This document shows, piece by piece, positions 42,901-51,193 of a DNA stretch of 58,208 bases. The notes below the pieces were generated by a model. The model saw nothing but the letters and a program-made list of their open reading frames with translations. It did not search any database and was not told the DNA's origin. Origin of the DNA: Lentisphaeria bacterium. GTDB lineage: Bacteria; Verrucomicrobiota; Lentisphaeria; Victivallales; Victivallaceae. Position numbers and translations under genes: made by a program. Every line of letters starts with the position of its first letter. The first letter of the stretch is position 1. Location of the stretch: assembly GCA_017462015.1 (NCBI GenBank), contig JAFTRX010000081.1, forward strand, positions 1 to 58,208. Reading direction: 5' to 3'.

Positions 42901-44327
42901 ATAGTGGCTTGAACGAAGTCGATATTTTTATACTGCCGGAGCATATTTTCGTTAAAACTCTGTTTGGCGCGGTAGTTGCTGGCTTCCAGAGTAAAGCCGG
43001 TGGTAGCGGCTTGAACAAAAGCCTCGGGAACATTCCGGAACATCTCGCCCATAAAAACGCGGGGAGACATCTTTTTGATATCGCCGCGGCGGCCGAAGGC
43101 AACATCGGTAATATTTTCCGCGATTTGTTCGGCCGTTTCTTCGAGCCCCTCCAATGTGGCGGCGGAAGCTCCATTGCGGATAAAACGCGATACCCACTTG
43201 CGCGAAAGTTCTTTTATTAAAGCATCTTTCCCCTGCGGAGTTCCGCCGTTTTTGCCGAAGATCAATTTATTGGTGACAATATCGCCGAGCCCGTTGATCA
43301 CGCCGATGACAGCTCCGTAAGCAAGAGCCTGCTCTTCACTCATGCCCTCATCGAGCGCATTGAAATAAGCATCCGTGCCATAAAAAACACCAAGAGAAGC
43401 TGGACCTGCGAGCGCGCTCATGCCGAGATTGGTGACTGTTGTCGGCAGAGAACCTATGACCGCAACACCGAAGTTCCGGAACCAGTTTGCCGCCGACCCG
43501 GAATTGAATACCCAATAATCGGGGAGAGCGGCATTTTCAGAAACAAATTCAGCCGTATCGCGACCGCCTTCAAGCCGGTTTTGGTAAACGCCGCGCACCG
43601 TATCGGCGGCGAGAGTTCCCGCTTCATAAGGATCGCGGAGAAGTTGTTCAGCGCCGGGAGCCGTGGAAGTTAATTCCAAGCGGGCTTGAGATACGGCACT
43701 CATAGCATAAGCCTTGGCAAGAGCAGCGAAAAAGTTGTAGACTCTGCCGGAAAGAGAAGTCATATCCTGCTTAAGAGCTGCCGGTATCCGTTGAGTTTCA
43801 AAATTGGAAAATCCGGTATCGGCTTCGCGCCGGGCAGTCTCCCCGATCTGCCGGTATTTCTTTGCGGCATCCTCTCTTCCGGCCATAGCCGATACCGCTT
43901 CCATCTTCGCCGCAGAATCAGCGATCGCAACATTGCCGATCGCACTCCAGAACCCGGGCTTCTGCCGCGGCTTCTGATATTGAAATGTTGCCGCCACCCG
44001 GTCAAAGTCATCGAACGCATCGAGAACTTTTCCACCGTTAGCTTTACTGCTGAACTGCTCAAAATTGTCATAAGCATAGTCGAACATACCGGGCTGAAAA
44101 CCGAAGTAATAGGCGGCCATAGCGAGCCGTCGGCGGTCTCCGGCGGCTTCCTCCGGAGCCATATTGCGATGGAACTGTTCAAGTTCAGCGCGAAAAGTTG
44201 CACCGTCCTCCCATGCTTCGGTAAAGGCATAGGGATCTTGGGTGAAAGTTTTCTGCAGAATATCGTACTGTTGTTTTGCTGTCAACGGCCGGAGCTTCCG
44301 GCGAGGAGTATTGTCTGTGGTTTCCAT
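36966..44327 (-). CDS. Giant ejection protein, polyvalent-protein type
   Basis: 2,453 aa. Residues 9-116 form the domain copied in the lysogeny decoy. About 150-450 is alanine/glycine-rich with hydrophobic segments. Near 660, VLAHEAGLHFGLRA fits the HExxxH zincin-like motif of polyvalent proteins. About 880-985 ends YTLVTSWKGFFRSFYSNK, resembling the PBECR toxin-nuclease fold. The middle is long coiled coil. The C-terminus (DETQQSGAMKDRNSFN, AVTAYMTSPMQQ) matches large ejection proteins. By analogy with T7 gp16 it would be ejected into the host envelope ahead of DNA, carrying enzymatic domains. Base composition varies sharply along the gene. Confidence 0.85.
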   Translation of the reverse strand: METTDNTPRRKLRPLTAKQQYDILQKTFTQDPYAFTEAWEDGATFRAELEQFHRNMAPEEAAGDRRRLAMAAYYFGFQPGMFDYAYDNFEQFSSKANGGKVLDAFDDFDRVAATFQYQKPRQKPGFWSAIGNVAIADSAAKMEAVSAMAGREDAAKKYRQIGETARREADTGFSNFETQRIPAALKQDMTSLSGRVYNFFAALAKAYAMSAVSQARLELTSTAPGAEQLLRDPYEAGTLAADTVRGVYQNRLEGGRDTAEFVSENAALPDYWVFNSGSAANWFRNFGVAVIGSLPTTVTNLGMSALAGPASLGVFYGTDAYFNALDEGMSEEQALAYGAVIGVINGLGDIVTNKLIFGKNGGTPQGKDALIKELSRKWVSRFIRNGASAATLEGLEETAEQIAENITDVAFGRRGDIKKMSPRVFMGEMFRNVPEAFVQAATTGFTLEASNYRAKQSFNENMLRQYKNIDFVQATIADLQNRQNDLAPDEKYLLDTLMVLNDAADPAKIARAAEMISVHQYIRSLDKQQTNVPRVEETASPDDAGSVAVSEEAAADSEAAGQTLKLVRFLPHDPQDTANAVADTVSRLGYSADVVTQLTNWDADQIALIKAQLPAEILTIIENSTPEIQSAVLGKMYPAFYHNGKIFINAQSVRPSEVPRVLAHEAGLHFGLRAAFKANMDTLLDNIYADNFDNPELARIVKEYNLAEAEVDEEGKPLFDGEGNQIFKELSEENRRIAAEEFLADLAETGGYDYRKVYADNQADIDAFAKENNIDIHNLADRRQLVKDWAAATGYTVQKPNWFKRMISNIRIWFHNHGIMVKHFSDDDIANIIFRSAKAARDRRRTASRDGDGVRFLAEPFTEAQKRDILAMTPKNGVDVMKKILYGGSITRNGNTVHFDGKNSHALKLHLDAEGFKPSKGPVTPEEVERFLPLALAQTPKPSETKNKRNRKTKNKKYRISVDGIRYTLVTSWKGFFRSFYSNKRAPGEVNSQKAGSASSPEHINNISQNPENASSTDKNGPSAAPDGAMEGKRTGTDRSDKSDGNGALFTLNSNASEELKLQVKAMQDCVGPFLDQDGAEYARRFKEKYGITLDPDEAIVIAQLAISENRSARQKYVAAQNAVNAWAYFKSFNPLFDFIVGFAGEDFKINPGMAFAGDEFTGTFITPEYRKYSVKRRQKPNESDAAYRKYLAKRDKALAKVSGTQLDEVAQAYARESGRELKDVQEEIIDLLRNLQRTDIISQYKKYKDELLSEDDFMQQERYRIEDEVISILESGRPVVNPEFVKNNRAVYKELYKKMFGKEAPFSPGKKDIEAINAALVQEGANAATYAQAYKAARKVAWEEMQNKLAELKDKIFKGNQDAARLQREAATFAHKHLERENRGEFINGIVGLLKYPTAPTNKYPEGRRQHEFDRLLDKMRQRAKNIRRDHFISEIHKMLEQNRSRRTAKNVPYSPMGERQTALDRINLISRMNPETVLVLRSFAAEQVAALQDQLDGMMDSGDDVERAQEIARLQSELKKNENDLFYLEHYGNLDMKTPEAVQKSFDMLKKFIQSGREEFMTTMMERALRIRQTREKLRSEMTLGDLNVPDRRFLDLTRNYAKEFAVSSLSDTQLLREFSRISDDADFYRSEHGKILKMIEDSSELEQTLKREAQAKLDEFFKEKGLKSLVERGKFLRSLTKVQDTGIVIDVYGATRIAENQPKNVTPENLVKYSNFSAGRPVTSATFVLEHARKILEDINSDTAVNGIVRVGDLENAKKLYSELRKIENAPDTVSGKRYTVAITKNGLRVYADTNGNEVVAFDLAEPTPFLAELLKDKRQIFKLDDIAIASATARIHEYDAGVDIYQERDMGDDIDSAAMKAYFDSDGNDHSVRRIKIQSADPTALKQQKTLSVSPEQAVQIILTAEQPYYKTNMTFNGFTEEKISAIKEWLQKNHPGALEMGYALRDIVKKQNPQLDAAVFERYGVHLPEHENFWYADFKGSVRTQIQDAGFGNSAGGMTVSANFLTARRFHTLPIDIQSGFVSLFMRKQMETAHFIAWSKTVRELRSLYSSIDVQNVLIKEFGNDAWNVWKKRIELLATGGDPGKIYDNIANYFNEMFFPANIALNMKSVASQFAGGVAYSLYVPPHELLKRIAIDRNSAQYQKFISQVKISGYLANRANGGFDPAIRRMTDVFRKKNISPLSDALLEKSLALTTWSDQKGALFWGYMAYDYFLKHGMAKGMSKAEAEQYAFQMWKRATDETQQSGAMKDRNSFNINSGAMRAVTAYMTSPMQQLGLEISSIRKYIKDKTPENRNEMIRRIVVNHILVTTSMNFIASAFRHGINFADYLDDWEDYVAGWILGNFDAIWYLGKTIRGIVTGNFFDRQPRSLVPIVDNLSRDFSNIANDISGKSEVQWLDYLQATGDVLMSAGPAASRTIGMGLYVSSREIRRIMRWLEASKPKRKKSWF

Positions 44328-45904
44328 TATTTATCTCCGGCTTTCGGTCTGTTGGATTTTTTGGGGGCTCTGTCGTAACCCAATTTTTTGTCGATCAGCG
44401 GAAAATTGGTTTCCCGCCATTGCAGAAAACTGGAAATAGTTCCATCATTGAGCTGTTTTCTTGCCCAAATAAGAGTATCTATCACATCTTTGGTATCACC
44501 ATATTTTGCGTAGAGCTGTTCAGCAAGCTCCCGGTATTGCAGTTCCATACGCAAATGGTGTGCCATTTGCTGTTCTTTGCTCCAATCGTCGGAGTCTTCC
44601 GATCCGTCCGGGTCCCAGCGGTAAGCATTATTATCTTTGCCAACGGCAGTTATCCACTTGTTGATAACTTCTCCGTCCGGAGTTTTCCAGAAATCCGGTT
44701 TTTTGGAAGTTGTCCCGGAGTTGCGCCCGGGGGCGACTGCTTCCGGAGCAAGAGCGGAATTGAGTTTCGGCATATACTTATCCAAAAGCGAGGTGGAACC
44801 GCCGCAAAGTTTCATTAATTCGAGACGCTTGACGGCGAGAGCAGCTGCTGAATAGGTAAGTTTAGAGCCATCGGCAGCGTATAGAGTTTTGTAGACGAAA
44901 GCTCCGGCGGCATCATCGGCGCGAAGCTGCTCTAATCGCAATTTCTGCTGTTCTTCCTGAGATTGAGAACGCCTGAGATCTTCGTGATACTTTCTGACAT
45001 AAGGTACTGCCGCATTGAATTGACTGCGGGAAATTTTGCCTTCTTCAAATTTGGTCTTGAGATCCTCTACAGTATCGGAAAGAGTTCCGGAGTTGATCTG
45101 AGCGATATAATCCTGAACGAAATCCACCGTCTTTTCTGCGGATTTGGCTTTGGCATATCTTATAAGCTGATCGCGGTTCTTTAACGGCAGAAATGTAAAT
45201 TGCTTTTGGTCTTGCAATCGGTCAAGAGCGGCATCCGGATCGGCTTCTACTGCGGTTTTAGCTTCCAGATATTCGCGGCGCATGGGGAGATCCTGGGTCA
45301 GCAGCCGGGAAGCTGTATCAGCACTCCAGAGCTTACCGGTATTATCCCGCACCAACTTCTCTGCCTCATCAAACTGCCCCCGGTCGCAGAATGTCCGATA
45401 GAGCGTATCCCCCTCATCGAGCAGGCGTTGGGTCTTTGCGGCATTGATGATACGGAGCCGGTCAGAAGCAAAAGATTGCTGCATAGATTGCATATCGACA
45501 TCGTGGCGGTCGCGGAATTTTTTGCTCATGCGGGCAACGATATCTTTTCTTTTCTCCTGATAATCCTGCTGCCACTCAGAGACCCACTCGGTGCGGGTCT
45601 TATCATCCACGGCAGGATTGTTGGCAAGTTTGGCATTAAGTTCGCCGGAACTTGCCTTAAAAAGAGCGCGGTCTTCGGCGGCGGCAAGTTTATCTTCGGT
45701 GTCCTGAAGTTCTATTGCATACTGCATCACGCTGTTGCCGAAGCCGGTGGCGGCATCGCCGATTTTTTTTGCGGCATCAGAAATGGCTTTGCCCGTGCCG
45801 CCGTCGCCGTAATAGCGCAGATGGAGACCGCCGCCGGTAAGAGGAGCTTCTGCGCGGACGTGTTCGATCATTGGGGTGCGGTTGCTCAAAGGTATTTTCG
45901 GCAT
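44327..45904 (-). CDS. Internal virion/core protein
   Basis: 525 aa, almost wholly helical coiled coil (KLAAAEDRALFKASSGEL, WQQDYQEKRKDIVARMSKKF), like T7 gp15-type core proteins. Its stop overlaps the giant gene start (TAATG), so both are made together. It probably forms part of the inner core and of the trans-envelope channel. Confidence 0.7.
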   Translation of the reverse strand: MPKIPLSNRTPMIEHVRAEAPLTGGGLHLRYYGDGGTGKAISDAAKKIGDAATGFGNSVMQYAIELQDTEDKLAAAEDRALFKASSGELNAKLANNPAVDDKTRTEWVSEWQQDYQEKRKDIVARMSKKFRDRHDVDMQSMQQSFASDRLRIINAAKTQRLLDEGDTLYRTFCDRGQFDEAEKLVRDNTGKLWSADTASRLLTQDLPMRREYLEAKTAVEADPDAALDRLQDQKQFTFLPLKNRDQLIRYAKAKSAEKTVDFVQDYIAQINSGTLSDTVEDLKTKFEEGKISRSQFNAAVPYVRKYHEDLRRSQSQEEQQKLRLEQLRADDAAGAFVYKTLYAADGSKLTYSAAALAVKRLELMKLCGGSTSLLDKYMPKLNSALAPEAVAPGRNSGTTSKKPDFWKTPDGEVINKWITAVGKDNNAYRWDPDGSEDSDDWSKEQQMAHHLRMELQYRELAEQLYAKYGDTKDVIDTLIWARKQLNDGTISSFLQWRETNFPLIDKKLGYDRAPKKSNRPKAGDK

Positions 45905-45908
45905 AATA

Positions 45909-46511
45909 TTACCCTTTCTTTATGGCATTATACCCGGACGCGGCGCTCATGGTGAGTTGCCCTGCCTTGAATACACCGGAACCGATCTCGCCAGTGATCG
46001 CGGCGCCGAGAGCCGTGGAAGTCGGCTGGGAGGCTTTGGCGGCAAGGATGTTTTGTCCGGCGATCGCGGCACCATAGCCGTAATCAGCAGCTTTGGAACG
46101 GTGAGCTGCAGCAGCGCGGGCACCGCCGTAGCGGATATCCTGAATTTTGAGTTCTTCGTCGGCAGCAGTCTGACCGAGTATGGCAAGCGGACTGCCGCTG
46201 GTGATTGCAGCGCCGGACTTACCCAAAAGAGCCATCTGGGCAGAGCGAAGCCGTTCCGCCTCCAGACGCTGCCGTCTGGCGTTTTCGGCGTTTTCGGCTT
46301 CAATGGCAGCGGCCTCGCGCTCTTCCATGCGTTTGTTGTACTCCATTTGCTGCTGCTGCATAATAGCGTTGTCTTCAGCATTTTGCGCCGCCTGTTTGGC
46401 AGCATTATGCTGTTCGACAGCGCCGATGACACCGCCAGTGGCGGCGGTTCCGATACCGACAGCAGCCGCAGTGGTTCCGATAATCATCCATGTAATAGGA
46501 TCAGCCATCAT
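45909..46511 (-). CDS. Internal virion protein, gp14-like
   Basis: 200 aa: hydrophobic N-terminus (WMIIGTTAAAVGIGTAATGGVIG), a charged coiled coil (AIEAENAENARRQRLEAERL), and GAAITSGSPLAILGQTAADE, which recurs in podovirus core proteins at this locus. It follows the GNAT-like gene by a 4-bp overlap and precedes the core protein by 4 bp. Confidence 0.7.
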   Translation of the reverse strand: MMADPITWMIIGTTAAAVGIGTAATGGVIGAVEQHNAAKQAAQNAEDNAIMQQQQMEYNKRMEEREAAAIEAENAENARRQRLEAERLRSAQMALLGKSGAAITSGSPLAILGQTAADEELKIQDIRYGGARAAAAHRSKAADYGYGAAIAGQNILAAKASQPTSTALGAAITGEIGSGVFKAGQLTMSAASGYNAIKKG

Positions 46512-46966
46512 TTACCTCCAATATAACAAAATTTTTCTTCGATCTGATCTGCTGTAACAAACCCCAGTCGGTCGGCGATCCGGTTTATACTGTGCCTGCC
46601 AAAAACAGACATTACATAAACTTTACCGGCTCTTCTGGCAAAAGATTTAGTCTCGCGTATCGCCAGAGCGGCAGCATTTCGGAGCAATCGGCGATCGATA
46701 TGATCGTTAGCGATAAAATGGCCGAGCACAGCGACTTTGCTGGAGCTTTCCAGATATACAGGTATCACGCACACAATCATTCCTGAGTATTCAACGACAA
46801 CGCCGGTAATCGGGAGAAAATCAAGAGGAAATTTTTCGCATTTGTAGTGGTCAGCCAACAATTGAGCTGCCCGCTCCCGGTCGGCAGCGGTCATTTCCCG
46901 GCAGAGCAAACCGGGGCAGATTGATTCTTCGACCATTGTGCTACAAACATCCAAAAGCGAACTCAT
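46508..46966 (-). CDS. GNAT-like phage protein
   Basis: 152 aa. A GNAT-like alpha/beta pattern (TAADRERAAQLLADHYKCE, VVEYSGMIVCVIPVYLES, ending MSVFGRHSINRIADRLGF). Such acetyltransferase-like proteins often lie beside podovirus tail genes; substrate unknown. A second GNAT-like gene lies at 54735-55142. Confidence 0.6.
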   Translation of the reverse strand: MSSLLDVCSTMVEESICPGLLCREMTAADRERAAQLLADHYKCEKFPLDFLPITGVVVEYSGMIVCVIPVYLESSSKVAVLGHFIANDHIDRRLLRNAAALAIRETKSFARRAGKVYVMSVFGRHSINRIADRLGFVTADQIEEKFCYIGGK

Positions 46967-46967
46967 G

Positions 46968-49262
46968 TTACTCTCCTATCTGATAAATGGCGGTGAGCAC
47001 CGAAAGGTTGAAAGGCAGAGGATCGGCTTGAGTTACCGTGATACTGGTCGATTCTCCGAAGCCGGAGACAGTAAGTATTTTGACCATTTCGGTTTTTTGA
47101 GAGATAAAGCTGTCAAAATTATCCTCCAGAATGTCGCGGGAAATTATAGTTTGAGGAGACCCATTTCCGCAAGCGACCTTGCCGCCGACAGAGGAATAAA
47201 CGCGCAACCGGAGTTCACTGATTCCTTTGACGCGGAGCATGGTTGATCCGGACTGAGTATCCAGTTCCATCGGCATCGGCGACAATGTGGAAACGAAGCC
47301 GAGCCCGGCAACACAACACTTGACGGGATAGTCGAGAGTGACCGAGCCATCTTTCACCGTTCTTTCCGGATGGACGGAGCCATCGGCAAGTATCTGGACG
47401 GTCAATCCCTCTAAATGCTCAAGTCCAGTCAGTTTCCTGGCTCTTTCCTCAAACGTAAAAACTTTTGAGCAGTCGGTATAGATCTGCTTAACTGGATCAG
47501 CTGACTGGTTACGTCCGGCCATCACCTCGATGCAAATTTTTCCGCCGCGATCCACGGCAAAATAGATGAGGTCTTCATCGCCGTTGGGCACAACGGCGCA
47601 GGAGATGAATTTCCCGGAAGTCACATGTTTCTGCCACCCGATAACCTCTTGCTCGCGTTCATAGGTGAGAGCGGCGAGAGAACCGTCGGAGAGCACACAC
47701 CACAAAATGGAGTCCGGCAGCTGCTGCAGAGCTGTCGCAATGATCCCGGAAGCAGTAATGTGTTCAGCTAAAATCGTCATATCCGGAGCTGCGTATCCAT
47801 CTTTTTCCCACTGGAAGACAAACTCCCGGACTTTTCTGGAACCGCGCTGAACGAAGAGGACAGTTTCGCCGACCATTTGAGCTTGCACTTTAGCCGATCC
47901 GTAAACGCTCTGCCGACGGATGCGGAAATTGGATGGAGTCAGAGCGCTGGAGGTATCCGAAGCGCTCAAGGTCCATTCAGAATCCATGGTGCCGATAATG
48001 AGAGCATCGTGTTGAACCATCCAGTTTATCGTATTTACGGTATCGGCGGCAATGGTGAAATCCAATGCATCATCATCTTTGTCGCCGATAAGGAAGTTGT
48101 CCCAGTTGTTGGTTTTGCTGCCCCAGACAGTTTGCGGCCGGCTTTCTGAACCGCCGAAAATCATGCGTTCTTCATAAAAAGCAATTGAGCGGGGAAATCC
48201 GCGGCGGGAACTCCAGGCACCTTCGTTCCATTCGGAAGTTGGAGTAATACCGCCGAGTTTTTTTACGACAGTACCTTGTGCCACCGTTGGAGAGTCGACG
48301 CGGCCAATTCTGACCACGCCGGTGACGGAATAGTCGGGATTGACAAGGAGACAGCGGCAGAGCTTCAAGGTCCCGGTGGAACTTGCGGCATAATCTTCCA
48401 TGCGAAGCCGGTAGAGGACATTTTCCTCTTCTTCAGTGCCGTCGGTAGAGATATTGACATCTTTAGCGGAGCTGTAGGTGCGAAAATCGCTCCAGGTATT
48501 TCCGCCGTCAAAAGAGCGTTGAATAGTGACCGTACCGCTCCAGGTGCCGTGAGTGGTAAACGACCAATAGCCGAAAACTTCGAGAGCATCAGTGACACCG
48601 TCAGCTTTGAAGTCGACCGCGATCTCATTTTCTTTTCGAGTATGGATGAGTTGGAAATATCCTCCCTCGTTGCCGGCAGAGAAAGTATCTTTGCTGGCAG
48701 TGAGAGTTATCCAGCTTCCGTTCGAGGAAGATACTGCAGACGGAGTAATGGTAGCCTTGTCGTCCAGATTGGGTTCAAGGCAGGGAGGAAAAGCGAACTC
48801 TTTTTCAGTGAGAGTAAAAGAGTTTTCGGCAATGCGTTTCAGTTCCATCACCGGGCGAGAGGGATGAACAATGGTCATCACGTCGGCGGACTGTACAAAC
48901 TGGATGTCAGCAAGTTCCTGAGCAAGATAGGGAGAAGCTATCTCCACAACTGCACCTTCGGCATCGAGGACCGGAGCGGCAGAACGGAAAAAGCGGATAT
49001 ATCTGTCTCCGAACTCGCAGACATAAGAGACTGTCGAAGAAAAAACGAAACGGATCAGCCGGACGTGACCACTCTGCTTGGCAAAAGCGACAAACACGGT
49101 ACCGGGACGGCGTTCTGCTGCGCCGTAGGGTGTGACCATAAAGTTTTCGAGTTTACTGCAGCCTTTGTGGTATTGGGAGACGTCGGTTCTGCCGACCATC
49201 TTGGGAGAGAGTTCTCCGGCATTAAAACTGTTGATAGAGGCGTAAAGAGGCATAAGTTTCAC
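46968..49262 (-). CDS. Tail tubular protein B (gp12-like nozzle)
   Basis: 764 aa. The opening FNAGELSPKMVGRTDVSQY, then ENFMVTPYGAAERRPGT, is the hallmark of podovirus tail-nozzle proteins. The rest is beta-rich, including FYEERMIFGGSESRPQTVWG and DFTIAADTVNTINWMVQ. It forms the distal tube that joins tube protein A to the fibres. Starts within the last 4 bp of the gp11-like gene. Confidence 0.85.
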   Translation of the reverse strand: MKLMPLYASINSFNAGELSPKMVGRTDVSQYHKGCSKLENFMVTPYGAAERRPGTVFVAFAKQSGHVRLIRFVFSSTVSYVCEFGDRYIRFFRSAAPVLDAEGAVVEIASPYLAQELADIQFVQSADVMTIVHPSRPVMELKRIAENSFTLTEKEFAFPPCLEPNLDDKATITPSAVSSSNGSWITLTASKDTFSAGNEGGYFQLIHTRKENEIAVDFKADGVTDALEVFGYWSFTTHGTWSGTVTIQRSFDGGNTWSDFRTYSSAKDVNISTDGTEEEENVLYRLRMEDYAASSTGTLKLCRCLLVNPDYSVTGVVRIGRVDSPTVAQGTVVKKLGGITPTSEWNEGAWSSRRGFPRSIAFYEERMIFGGSESRPQTVWGSKTNNWDNFLIGDKDDDALDFTIAADTVNTINWMVQHDALIIGTMDSEWTLSASDTSSALTPSNFRIRRQSVYGSAKVQAQMVGETVLFVQRGSRKVREFVFQWEKDGYAAPDMTILAEHITASGIIATALQQLPDSILWCVLSDGSLAALTYEREQEVIGWQKHVTSGKFISCAVVPNGDEDLIYFAVDRGGKICIEVMAGRNQSADPVKQIYTDCSKVFTFEERARKLTGLEHLEGLTVQILADGSVHPERTVKDGSVTLDYPVKCCVAGLGFVSTLSPMPMELDTQSGSTMLRVKGISELRLRVYSSVGGKVACGNGSPQTIISRDILEDNFDSFISQKTEMVKILTVSGFGESTSITVTQADPLPFNLSVLTAIYQIGE

Positions 49263-49903
49263 CCGTTACCGTTGATCTGTTTCCCGGCATTGCCTTCGAC
49301 GAAATTGATTTTGCCGCTGTTTCGGCGCGGCGAAATGGGACGTCCTCTGGCAGAAAGGAAAGAGCTGCGGCGCTCCGGAGATTGGTAGGCGTGACAATTC
49401 TCCTGACTGTCGATACTGCGGGCAAGAGCAAGGACTCTCGTGTATTCAGAGCGGTAAAAATTGACCTTCTGAATATCCTGAGTGGAAGCCGAAGCGATTT
49501 CAGCAGCAAGAGCATACTGGAGAGCTTCAGTAAAAGTCTCGTCAAAGAGGGTAGGGTCATCGACCTTTTGGATGTATAAAAGAGTCACGGGAAAAGTGTC
49601 GACCAGGAGAGTGCGGCCGACTTTGCGGAAAGGGACATCGGGAAAAAGAGAGACAATGCGGATAAGGTTCCCGGGGAGACTGCAGACATATTGAAAATCC
49701 GGGTCGCAAGCTGAGCCGGAGAGTTTTTGAAGTTCAGTTGAGGTGGTGGCAAAGCTCCATAGATGGTCACGCAGGACGCGATCACGGACGACCGGATAGA
49801 AGCGTTTGCACATTTGAGCATTATTGTTGGTATCGTCGAAACTGGTGATGTGCGGTATACCCAGCATGTTGAGAGCTAAATTGCAGATACTGACCGAATC
49901 CAT
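49259..49903 (-). CDS. Tail tubular protein A (gp11-like)
   Basis: 214 aa beginning MDSVSICNLALNMLGIPHI, the conserved start of gp11-like adaptor proteins, then CKRFYPVVRDRVLRDHLW and YVCSLPGNLIRIVSLF. It connects portal and nozzle. SD GGGATG-like is weak; first gene after the post-capsid hairpin. Confidence 0.85.
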   Translation of the reverse strand: MDSVSICNLALNMLGIPHITSFDDTNNNAQMCKRFYPVVRDRVLRDHLWSFATTSTELQKLSGSACDPDFQYVCSLPGNLIRIVSLFPDVPFRKVGRTLLVDTFPVTLLYIQKVDDPTLFDETFTEALQYALAAEIASASTQDIQKVNFYRSEYTRVLALARSIDSQENCHAYQSPERRSSFLSARGRPISPRRNSGKINFVEGNAGKQINGNG

Positions 49904-49932
49904 GATACATCCCTTTTTTTAAAACCGGTGTT

Positions 49933-49998
49933 AAAAAGAGTGCCGGGTACTCAAAACAAGAGGACAGGATAAGGAACTTGTTCCTTTCCCCGGCACTC
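49933..49998 (-). terminator. Terminator-like branched hairpin after capsid gene
   Basis: 10-bp stem GAGTGCCGGG / CCCGGCACTC (49938-49947, 49989-49998) with a smaller hairpin AAGGAA-CTTG-TTCCTT inside. On the minus strand it is followed by TTTTT. It probably reduces but does not stop transcription into the tail genes. Confidence 0.65.
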
Positions 49999-50014
49999 AG
50001 CGAGTGTCAAAACA

Positions 50015-50917
50015 TCAGGCCGCTTCGTGGCAGAAGACCTGGAGGAATTTGGAGTCTTCGATACGGGTGGCACCGGCTTTCATAGTACCGAGAGCCTGCC
50101 AGTTGTCCCACTTGTCATGGTTGGTGAAGATGCTCATGGACATCTCCTTCTGCATGGCAAGCACGATGCCGGACTTGCACCAGGCAGCGCACATACGGGA
50201 CTTGCCGCCGTCGGCATCGGTCGCAGTCAAGCGGCCGCAGCGGACAAAGGTGATGCCGAGAAATTCGTTGGTGTTGCCCTTGAGAAGAGCCTGGAGAGCT
50301 TCATAGTCGCGGGAGCGGACTTCGATACCGCGGGCAAGGTCATCGAGCTGGGTCTGGGTGATCGCCATATAGACCTTGTTGACGGGGTCGTCGAGATCGA
50401 TGTCAGCTTTGCCGAAGCGGGAGCGGACTTCGAGGATCTTTTCGACGGTGAGTCCTGCATTGCTGCCGTTTCCGCCCCAGGTGACGGGGATCTTCTGGGA
50501 GGCAGGGAGAGCGACCTGATCAGTGCCGTTCTTGCCTTCGTAGGCAACTCCGGTAAAGGCATCGGCGATGATGATATCGTCAATGATACGTCCGAGGGCA
50601 TAACCGCCGGCGGCGACGACATCGCTGGTGGGGTCGATGAGCAGATCAAGTTTGTCCTGCCAGTCGACCATGTCGCTCCATCCCCAGGCGTTGGCGTAGA
50701 CGGTGCGCCGGTCGAACTCAGTATGGACGAGCTGGGTATCAGCGTAGCGCGACTCGATCTTGACGGCAGTGGTGGGTTTGACGCGTTCAAAGGTGCGTTT
50801 TTCGCCGTTGAGGGGGACGACGGTGACGAAAGGACGAAGGCGGGAACCTTTCTGCTGAGCAAGGGTATAGACGTTGGCAGCATACTGGGTGGTGTAGTTT
50901 TTGGAAAGTTCAGCCAT
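50015..50917 (-). CDS. Major capsid protein
   Basis: 300 aa, typical of small HK97-type podovirus coats. Beta-rich body with KPTTAVKIESRYADTQLV, WGWSDMVDWQDKLDLL and a C-terminal KSGIVLAMQKEMSMSI block. It has its own promoter (51083-51113) downstream of a terminator that follows the scaffold, and a branched hairpin after it. Confidence 0.85.
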   Translation of the reverse strand: MAELSKNYTTQYAANVYTLAQQKGSRLRPFVTVVPLNGEKRTFERVKPTTAVKIESRYADTQLVHTEFDRRTVYANAWGWSDMVDWQDKLDLLIDPTSDVVAAGGYALGRIIDDIIIADAFTGVAYEGKNGTDQVALPASQKIPVTWGGNGSNAGLTVEKILEVRSRFGKADIDLDDPVNKVYMAITQTQLDDLARGIEVRSRDYEALQALLKGNTNEFLGITFVRCGRLTATDADGGKSRMCAAWCKSGIVLAMQKEMSMSIFTNHDKWDNWQALGTMKAGATRIEDSKFLQVFCHEAA

Positions 50918-51082
50918 GGTGTGATCTCCTTTTTGTTTTGTGTGGCAAAAGTTTCCGGTTTTGCGTTGACTTCATGATTGCCCGGCACCTGCCGGATCGT
51001 ATAGCACCGGCCGCCGCCGGTACACGAGCATGAAGCATCCGGATCCACGAAAGGGATTGTCCATAGCTTTTGTTCTGTTTCT

Positions 51083-51113
51083 AATGTAGCACTTTGCCTT
51101 TTAAAATATTTCC
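51083..51113 (-). promoter_or_regulatory. Late promoter motif, copy B (capsid)
   Basis: On the minus strand GGAAATATTTTAA (51113-51101) and GTGCTACATT (51092-51083). Same spacing as the other copies. Confidence 0.75.
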
Positions 51114-51118
51114 GGGAC

Positions 51119-51151
51119 AAAAAAAATGCGCGGAGGGGTGGTACTCCGCGC
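51119..51151 (-). terminator. Intrinsic terminator after scaffold gene
   Basis: 8-bp stem GCGCGGAG / CTCCGCGC with loop GGGTGGTA, then an A and T8 on the minus strand. Just upstream of promoter copy B. Confidence 0.85.
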
Positions 51152-51193
51152 GGGGTGTCCGACTGGTCTGAATCGTCTGACAAGTCTGACAAA

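Noticed and set aside
48276-49388. 370-aa open frame opposite the tail-nozzle gene
   Set aside because: Shadow of 46968-49262; low-complexity composition typical of antisense frames.
50027-50977. 316-aa open frame opposite the capsid gene
   Set aside because: Antisense to the capsid gene and crossing promoter-proximal DNA; no recognisable domain.
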